The notes under the pieces: model-generated
What the model was told of the DNA's origin: nothing
What the model saw: the letters and a program-made list of their open reading frames with translations, nothing else
The model's database searches: none
Origin: Saccoglossus kowalevskii
Lineage: Eukaryota > Hemichordata > Enteropneusta > Harrimaniidae
Length of the DNA stretch: 16,577 bases
Direction of reading: 5' to 3'
NCBI RefSeq assembly: GCF_000003605.2
Contig: NW_003119941.1
Coordinates: 59,952 to 76,528, forward strand
Position numbers and translations under genes: made by a program
Part shown: piece by piece, positions 10,119 to 16,577 of the stretch
Numbering within the stretch: the stretch's first letter is position 1
How the letters are laid out: the number at the start of each line of letters is the position of its first letter

Positions 10119-13100
10119 CTACACAGTATTATCTGTTCCTGGACTTATCCCGCTTAGATCTGGCAGTCTTGGTAGTTTTTCTCGCAGCTTAGCCTCACGC
10201 TGTTGTAATGTAAGTTGAGCCTTTCTTCTTATTGCACTGTTCAGTCGACTAGATCCCCACATCCAAAACCATTCCGGTAACATAGTGGACACCCACAACT
10301 GTAGAAAGAATTACATTAGATGTGGTAATCACAGTAACATACACAAGTGTTTGACAAGTTAAGTTTAAATGATCACTATCTCAAACACAGACAGTCATGT
10401 TATTTTAAACTTCAGGAGTTGATGAATTAGTAATTTTTCGATAAAAAAATGCTTCGAGAGCATACAAACATTTCCCTGTCTTACTGTATACTTTGTTCGT
10501 GACAAATTTTCCATGATGCAACAGTGGAAATGTACGAAAGACACAGATGTATTTGAGGTATGGTACTAAAATAACTGTAAACCTCTTAATTATTGCAGAT
10601 AAAAATATTAGCGATTTGACGATTTTATATCATTAGGTATATCAAAAAGACCAAATTTAGAAGAATTTACTAACATTTTATGTCGTAGGAGCACAGAGAA
10701 ATTGTCATTGCCAAAAAAAAAAAATTTCACGATTCATGAAAATAAAGTTATTCACAGTACTTTGTGTCCTAATTATCAAATCATTCAGACGTATAACCTT
10801 GGAGGGCAACTTTAACAGATTTCAGATTAACATAATCATTTTAAATAGCTTTGTCAACTTGCGTTTCTCAGGCTGACACAACTATATATATCATGGTGGG
10901 AAAAGATTCCTACAAATTGTATATTTTTTAAAACTGTCACTTTAATACAATATGTTTGATCTCGTATCCACAGAGGCTTCACTAAAGACTTGCAAATTAT
11001 TGCTGCCAATAAATCAATAAAATCAGTAATTACATTTCTCATTACTGTTTTTGCTGCCCTAATTTTAATTGGCCCTTGATATCAGCCTATTTTTACCTGT
11101 AGCGTATGAGGCCAGTATCCTGTGGTCCTTGAGGTGACTCCTAGCGTAGACACGGCATGCCTTGCATAGACACCAGCCGAGGGAATCAACAAAGCCGGAC
11201 TGCCATCTGTGTACTCTGTCATCCTTGTTGCAACGTAGGATGGTAATAAACTCTGTACCGTGATGCCATGGTCTTTGTACTCGTACTGTAAAGATCTGGA
11301 GAAATAATCCAGATATGTCTGCAAGAAAATTAACGTTTTGTTTAAACTGTTTCGGCAAACGGAGACATATTCTGCAACTCAATCTTCTCATCATCACCAT
11401 CGTGAGAAGTGAAAACAGACATTAAAAATTCCAACACAACAGACCCTTTTCTTAAGTCTGGAGCCGTCACGGTTTTTTGTAGGAGAGGCCTTTCAGGTAA
11501 ACAAAGAACAGGAGACTTGTGAAGCCATGTCTTTGCATCATGTACAGTCATCAAAAAGCACTCTTTCAAAGGTTTTAAATTTAACCCATAAGTGTGTTAA
11601 ATTATGATACCAGTTGATCAAAATAGGTTTCTATGGCAATTAACTGAGAAAATCATAATAACATACATTTATGGGTTAAATTAAAAAAACAAGAAGTTTA
11701 AACAGGAACAAATCATAACAACATATCACTGGTGTATATTGAGAATAAAGCATATCACTTATGACAAATATATATAGATGTGGGATGCAGTTCGGTGAAT
11801 TCTAGGTATATACATACCTTAGTTGCTGCATAGACAGTCATCTGCGGCGTGGGATGCAGTGCAGTGTTGGAAGACATATTAACAATGGCACCTTTACCTC
11901 TCTCAACCATTTGAGGTAATACTAAATGAGTCATCTGAAATGAGACAACACATCATCAGAACACACCAGCAAAGGAACTGTAATAGACTGAAATGTACAA
12001 GTATGTGCTAGACATGCTGCTTTAATAAGACAGAAAACAGACTTAACCCTTTAAAGGTTGACAATGTAGCAAAGGTATATACATGTATATACTTACCATA
12101 GTAGCTGCTGCAATGTTTATATTGATTAACTGCCACAGCCTATCCATCGACACATCAACAAAATACTGTGGGTAGTCGTATACGCCAACATTATTTACTG
12201 TGAAAGAAATATAAAAGATATTATTATATATTTACTACCATAACCTATGGAGTTTCATCAGAATATTATTTTCCATTCGTATGCAAATAAATAATTATGC
12301 AAATTTGACCATTTGCCCTCATCACACAAAAAACATCTTTTAATCTTTTTATCTGAAATACAATTTTCGTACATGTATATATACAATTGGGACATCTCTC
12401 CCAGAATGCTTTGCACATATGATCAGTAGTGTAAAATTAGAATTTTCTTTGCCAATGCAATGCAGATATGTGCAGTAACTTTATCAGTAGTGCGAAATTT
12501 GGATCAAATTTATCTAGTGATAATGGATTCACAAAGCCTTAGGAATCAAAATACAAAGTGACCCACTAATTATCTGCAAATACTACACATTACAAAAAAC
12601 TTAACACTCCCTGTAGAGTGGTCAGTATTAAATCATCGTCAGTCTTACCAAGGATGCCAATTTCTTTATCTTTTATTTGTTGTGAAATAACATCATAGAT
12701 TTCACTTCCTTTGCTGAAATCAGCTTTTATTACAAATGTTTTAACTCCAAATGTAGACTCTGTAAAATGGAAAAAAAAAAAAAAGAATAAAATAAGAGAC
12801 TGTCTCATACGACTTATTTACTACTTTCGTGTCACTGAGAATGTTCTAGAACCGTACTGTGTCTGGGTGGAATATTCTAAATTTCTTTTTAGAGACTGGT
12901 TGAATAGGTAATATAACACTGTAGAAGGCAATAGAAGGTAATGGAACATTCTAGATATTTGTAGGAAGTGCCAGACTCATTATGTATGCTGATGTAATGG
13001 TCTATTTATAGACAGTGTGGGTATATATAGGGGAGTTGTTCAGCACTGAGTTCAGATCAGAGATCTTGTTGAATTGTATTGGAGTTTAAGTATCTAGTTA

Positions 13101-16100
13101 TTGGAGGTTTGGAGTTTTACCGCGTTATTGTACTTGATGTTTGCAGAGTATAATAATACCAGTACCAGTTGAAACCTCATCTGTTGGCTCCGTGTTCGTA
13201 TTTTATCATCGCCGCCAGGGAAGTCTTTCTGTTACTGTTGCCATTTTGGTATTTGGTAATATTACGTTGCGTGTGACAGAGACGAAGATGACAATCTTCA
13301 TCACTTACATCAAGATGCATGGTTAGCACGTCCTAGGTTTAAAGTAAATTTGTCACAAACTGAATGGAGATGGTGTATCAGGTTGGCTGATACTCAGATT
13401 TGTACATAAAGTTAATGTTCATGGAGTGGATTTCAATTGACTTTTATCAGTAATGCATACTGTACCTATATCCTTGGCTACTTTCTTAAGTTTCTCCATA
13501 GATCTACTGATGAGTATAATATTAACTCCATGACTGGCTAACTCCTGGGCATATGCACGTCCAATACCATCAGTAGAACCTGTAACAACTGAACAGGAAT
13601 ACTGTTAGTGATATGAACCATTATGTATATATTATTGATGGATGGGTCAGTGAATTAGTGTTACCCATTAAGAACAAAAACGCTCAGATGATGTCACTTG
13701 ACTGTATATGGTTATTAAATACTGTTGAATACTTTATTTTGGCTTGAAAATAATTTTCACTTTTTTCGCTGAAGGAATGATTCAGTGAAAATAAAATCTA
13801 GCGAGTATACCTTTTTTCCTATATTTTACATTCAACTTGTCAATAATCAGTGAAAATAAATTCCATACAAAACACCCAAAAAGTCTTTTCAGTGAAAATT
13901 AATTCCAGCTAAAATAAAGTATTTTACAGTATGTCGATCAAATTGTGTATCCAATGTCTTCAATAAAGCAATGGTTACTGGCTAAATGTTTTTATTTGCA
14001 CTCGTGCCCTAGATATGTAAACTATGGCCATGTGACCTCATTACAGATTGACACACTATTGCTAGTAACCACAATACCCCCCAACCGGCAATGTGCAAGG
14101 GATAATTACAACAAATCACAGCACGTACTGATTGTGAGTTGACAAGCATGCTATTCATAGGCATATTGTGATTATCGGTATCATGAGTGAGATAGAGGAT
14201 CCAATTGAAGTGATTATCATGAGTGAGATAAGGAGTCTAATTGAAGTGTTGATTCACCTTTAAAAAAAAATTAAAGTTTAATGTTTCGTGCAGATTACTG
14301 TATATACTAAAGTCAGCAGAGGCACGTATTATTTTTCATTTAAAATCTCATTCAAATCCAAATGAAATGATTGGATTGGCGTAACATGCAGCACTATGCA
14401 TTATGTGAATTCATACATTATTTATAGCATACATGCCTTTGCTGACTTATATTGCTTTAATTTAAAATGTTTGTGAAACCACACTCACTTGAGGGCTGGA
14501 AATCTAAATATATCAATGTGTACTAATTTATATATTATTAATTTCTCTTTTTTTTAAAAAACACAATTGGTATTTTTGTAAAGAAAAAGAGTTGACAATG
14601 AAATGAAAAAAATTCAATCAGAGAAAAAACAATGACCTACGGTATTACCTAAATGTGTTAATTGAATTTAGGTAAGATTAAAATAGTAGATTACATCAGT
14701 AGATAGTGGTGTCACAGTTCCTGCTGGTGGTATGAGTGTAGAACCAAAACATTCTCAGGCTGTCATACAGACATAATACAATCTGGAGCCAGTTTATTTG
14801 TACATTTTCTGTGTAATTGTGTTGAATAAGATCGGTCAAGGTACTAGTATGCCCTGGAACAGCATTCATTACAACAAAATAGCCATCAGTTTGAATCCAA
14901 TTTGAAAAAAATATTATAAACATGAAGGTCTCATCATGTTCAATGTATGTACCAAATGTGAATGAAATATTTCCATCAATGTGCAAGATCAAGTTCAAGA
15001 ACGGCAGAAATGCTTGAATTTGATATATTTTACACATTAAAGTGGTTGCTTTAATTGGATCATAAAACAAATACATGATAGTTTCAGCTTAATGAATATT
15101 CATGAGGCATATTTAAATGAAACCAATATTAACCAATATTGAAGATTCATTACGGTCCTGCTGTTATTACCAGTAGATATATCAAATTTATTGAATAGTT
15201 TCATTAAATTATTCTGTAATATGAGTTCTTAAAGGGCAGTAGGGTGCATGCGTATGTGTTGATAAACACTGATTTTCCCACAATCCAATGCGCTCATCTA
15301 ATGGAAATCACAAGTATGAGGTTTGACCTGGGCGCAACTTGTACTAATTACTGCCAGTGAGTCTTTCGATACTTTCCAATCACCTAGAAAAATACCTAAT
15401 TAGAGCTTGGTAACTTCTCAGTTTGTACTCGTTGATCTGCGCAACAGTCAACGCCATCTTTATTTATATGAGACGCATATATCTTGCGCATACGTGGCGC
15501 GACGACTACCGCACTTTAATAAAACTTGTAATTTGTTGTTAATGCAACTGATAAGCATTCTGGGTCATATTTGGCAAGGCATTAAATTGTTCATTGTCAG
15601 ACATATAGTGTTTCATCAAACTTTGACTAGTCTACATATATCAAAAATATATTCATTTAGGCTGAAAATATTAAATTAATCAGATACATCAAATGATTTT
15701 TTACGGGAGAAAACAGAAACTGGTGTCAAGTTTGGTCAAGTTGTGTTCAACTACATGACATATAAATATTCATGGTGCTATCCAATATATCGGATATATA
15801 CATGTATGATTTTCTCAGGAAAACACCATTGAATGCATGACGGGCGTCAATATATCGTCAATATTAATCGAGTAAATTTCACGCCCTTGGGTTGTCAAAA
15901 TCGACACCTAGATCTGTCTCCCCATTTGGTGAATTCTTCAGATTTTAAGATGGTATACGTTTTGGGTGAAAGTGTCAAGCTGACATACATACATGTATGT
16001 ATAATCATGGAGGTAGAAAAGAGATATAATTAAAGGAACCGTATTTAAATACATGTACCTGCCCAGGGCCCGAAACAATTCACAAAATGCTGATTTTTTC

Positions 16101-16269
16101 GTACTCTGGCTGCCAGATGTACCTTGATGGCATCATGTATTCCAAGTACTGTAGTTACCGTCTTCTTCGCTACATATAATGCACCGAACAGAGCTAAAAC
16201 TTCGTTGTATGCAGTCAACGTTTTGCCAAGCTCTCGAAATAAGAAATCGAACCTGTCGACGGCAGCCAT
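10119..16269 (-). CDS. HSDL1: Hydroxysteroid dehydrogenase-like protein 1 (HSDL1), complete, seven exons, 354 residues
   Basis: Exons on the minus strand: 16269-16059, 13588-13466, 12759-12649, 12197-12097, 11934-11818, 11318-11097 and 10298-10119 (TAG stop). They sum to 1065 nt with consistent phases and GT-AG borders. This is an SDR12C protein. Residues 1-70 ([18 protein letters not shown]...) hold one hydrophobic segment at about 23-44. The cofactor loop [14 protein letters not shown] is at 71-84, with R99 in LISRS suggesting NADP(H). Then come [13 protein letters not shown] (149-161), N176, S204, Y217 and K221 (VYAATK), and [18 protein letters not shown] and HAVSTLG. The C-terminal [15 protein letters not shown] is an HSDL1 signature. 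Vertebrate HSDL1 has Phe where Y217 stands here. The C-terminus runs about 24 residues longer than the 330-residue human protein. The ATG has A at -3 and G at +4, and an in-frame TAG lies 18 bases upstream. Confidence 0.94.
10299..11096 (-). other. Intron 6 of the HSDL1-like gene, possible MITE relic
   Basis: This AT-rich phase-0 intron may contain a decayed inverted-repeat element. ACTGTAAACCTCTTAATTAT near 10574 faces the reverse complement of the segment ending TTATTCACAGT near 10758, with about 14 of 21 positions matching. Its ends resemble those of the clearer element at 13722-13929. The minus open stretch 10854-11042 is intronic and has no recognisable domain. Confidence 0.35.
11319..11817 (-). 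other. Intron 5 of the HSDL1-like gene, nothing else seen
   Basis: The donor GTATGT follows the active-site YAATK and the acceptor CTTGCAG precedes TYLDYF. It corresponds in position and phase to the 1368-2141 intron of the HSD17B12-like gene. Confidence 0.7.
12198..12648 (-). other. Intron 3 of the HSDL1-like gene, nothing else seen
   Basis: The donor is GTAAGA after GIL and the acceptor TTTCACAG before the NNVG exon. It is AT-rich with no visible repeat or coding content. Confidence 0.7.
12801..13278 (+). mobile_element. Solo long terminal repeat of an LTR retrotransposon, 478 bp
   Basis: The element begins TGTCTCATAC and ends GTGTGACA, so its tips are inverted TGTC...GACA. It is flanked by the 5-bp direct repeat GAGAC at 12796-12800 and 13279-13283, the expected target-site duplication. 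Inside are three heat-shock-element-like motifs, a TATATATA box at 13022-13029 and an initiator-like TTCAGATC around 13052, in the order expected for U3 then R. No primer-binding site, polypurine tract or gag/pol sequence follows, so it looks like a solo LTR left by LTR-LTR recombination. The family (Gypsy-like or other) cannot be decided here. It lies antisense in intron 2 of HSDL1. Confidence 0.72.
12839..13054 (+). promoter_or_regulatory. Promoter-like module in the solo LTR: HSE-like motifs, TATA box, initiator
   Basis: GAATGTTCTAGAA at 12839-12851 is a perfect three-block nGAAn/nTTCn array. GAATATTC (12870-12877) and GAACATTC (12944-12951) are two-block versions. TATATATA lies at 13022-13029 and TTCAGATC at 13051-13058, which places a likely start about 30 bp downstream of the TATA box. 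Transcription would run rightwards, antisense to HSDL1. Confidence 0.5.
13722..13929. mobile_element. MITE with about 38-bp terminal inverted repeats and TA target duplication
   Basis: The left arm (13722-13760, starting CTGTTGAATACTTTATTTTG) pairs with the right arm (13892-13929, ending AAGTATTTTACAG) with few mismatches. TA dinucleotides flank both ends (13720-13721 and 13930-13931), as for Tc1/mariner-type insertions. Internal CAGTGAAAATAAA motifs repeat near both ends. At 208 bp there is no room for a transposase, so it is non-autonomous. It lies in intron 1 of HSDL1. Confidence 0.8.
14169..14246. repeat. Two-copy tandem duplication of about 40 bp
   Basis: TGATTATC plus ATGAGTGAGATA plus AATTGAAG occurs at 14169-14210 and again at 14211-14246. 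The copies differ by a 6-bp insertion (GGTATC) in the first and a few substitutions. Confidence 0.85.
14310..14448. mobile_element. Small inverted-repeat element (second MITE-like insertion)
   Basis: AAGTCAGCAGAGGCACGTAT at 14310-14329 matches the reverse complement of ATACATGCCTTTGCTGACTT at 14429-14448 at 18 of 20 positions. About 100 bp lies between the arms, with no coding content. A TA-rich flank prevents a clear call of the target duplication. Its arms differ in sequence from the 13722-13929 element, so it is another family. Confidence 0.6.
14460..16058 (-). other. Rest of intron 1 of the HSDL1-like gene, no gene recognised
   Basis: This is AT-rich intron. A 126-codon open stretch lies on minus 14696-15076 and a 90-codon one on plus 15407-15679; neither shows a domain I recognise or splice sites consistent with the gene. 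ACATGTA-type words recur near 15800 and 15990. The donor at 16058-16057 (GTACAT) is good. Confidence 0.6.
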
Positions 16270-16577
16270 CTTGAATGACCTGACCTAAATAAATTCTTTA
16301 TATTATTGTTACCCATCGTGCAACGCGGTGCACTCAACTTTCATGAAGATTGTATTGCAAGTACAAAAAACGGTTCTTTCTTGATAAATCTTCCGAATCT
16401 GCCTGGGGCTTTCCGCCAATGTAGTAGACTTCGAGACAGGAAAGTGAAGTATAGGAAGGTTGGCTGAATCAAAGCTACTTGTTGTTTTGAATATTCCGAC
16501 CATTTCCCGGTCACTGCCGGGGGTCACTGTAGCTTTCAACTCACGGGCGCTTGTAGCCCTGAGTACAGTCCTGTAGG
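16270..16577 (-). promoter_or_regulatory. 5' flank and presumed 5'UTR/promoter of the HSDL1-like gene
   Basis: The start codon sits in CAAGATGGCTGCC (minus strand), close to the YY1 consensus often found at housekeeping gene starts. Just upstream, AGGTCAGGTCA (16286-16276) gives two overlapping nuclear-receptor half-sites. A TATAAAG word lies about 30 bases above the ATG, too close to be a normal TATA box for this start. The sequence is less AT-rich than the introns, as expected of a promoter. The minus open stretch 16309-16539 shows no known domain and is separated from the ATG by stops. Confidence 0.45.

Noticed and set aside
12771-12784. A-rich run as a retroposon tail
   Set aside because: On the gene strand it is the polypyrimidine tract of the HSDL1 exon 3 acceptor.
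13141-13326. 61-codon plus-strand open frame as a gene
   Set aside because: It starts at TTG rather than ATG, straddles the right end of the solo LTR and resembles no retroelement protein.
14696-15076. 126-codon minus-strand open stretch as an extra exon or nested gene
   Set aside because: It lies in intron 1 of HSDL1, matches no family I know, and the HSDL1 reading frame joins perfectly without it (GPWA/VVTG).
15235-15357. Possible inverted-repeat element bounded by GGCAGTA and TACTGCC
   Set aside because: Only about 7 bp of arm match and no target duplication is visible, which is too weak to call.
16309-16539. 76-codon minus-strand open frame as an upstream gene
   Set aside because: It lies in the HSDL1 5' flank, shows no domain, and is most simply 5'UTR or promoter sequence.

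Overview
This is eukaryotic nuclear DNA. It is AT-rich, its genes are split by GT-AG introns, and it carries minisatellites and small transposon remnants. The proteins and the ACATGTA-rich intron texture suggest a marine invertebrate bilaterian such as a mollusc, hemichordate or lancelet. The sequence alone does not fix the phylum.

Two genes can be read, and they converge. On the plus strand, six exons between 617 and 4459 encode the C-terminal 164 residues of an HSD17B12-type very-long-chain 3-oxoacyl-CoA reductase; its 5' exons lie left of the window. On the minus strand, seven exons between 16269 and 10119 encode a complete 354-residue protein orthologous to hydroxysteroid dehydrogenase-like 1 (HSDL1). 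Both belong to the SDR12C branch of short-chain dehydrogenases. They share three intron positions, so they are old paralogues lying tail to tail. The HSDL1 here keeps the catalytic Ser-Tyr-Lys set, whereas vertebrate HSDL1 carries Phe in place of the Tyr.

Layout: 1-616, no gene recognised, presumably intron of the left gene. 617-4459, left-gene exons, with a 23-bp minisatellite (about 2529-3352) in one intron. 4460-6502, 3' end of the left gene and intergenic DNA. 6503-10090, a 3.6-kb array of 27-bp units with nested higher-order duplications; one subfamily carries the AP-1 heptamer TGAGTCA about 45 times. The array ends 28 bp beyond the HSDL1 stop codon. 10119-16269, HSDL1. Its intron 2 holds a 478-bp solo LTR (12801-13278, duplicated target GAGAC) with TATA and heat-shock-element-like motifs. 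Its intron 1 holds a 208-bp MITE (13722-13929, TA duplication) and a second terminal-inverted-repeat element (14310-14448). 16270-16577 is the HSDL1 5' flank.

I see no dramatic new system. The most unusual points are the adjacent convergent paralogues, the catalytically intact HSDL1, the array sitting where the HSDL1 3'UTR or terminator should be, and the AP-1-bearing repeat subfamily.
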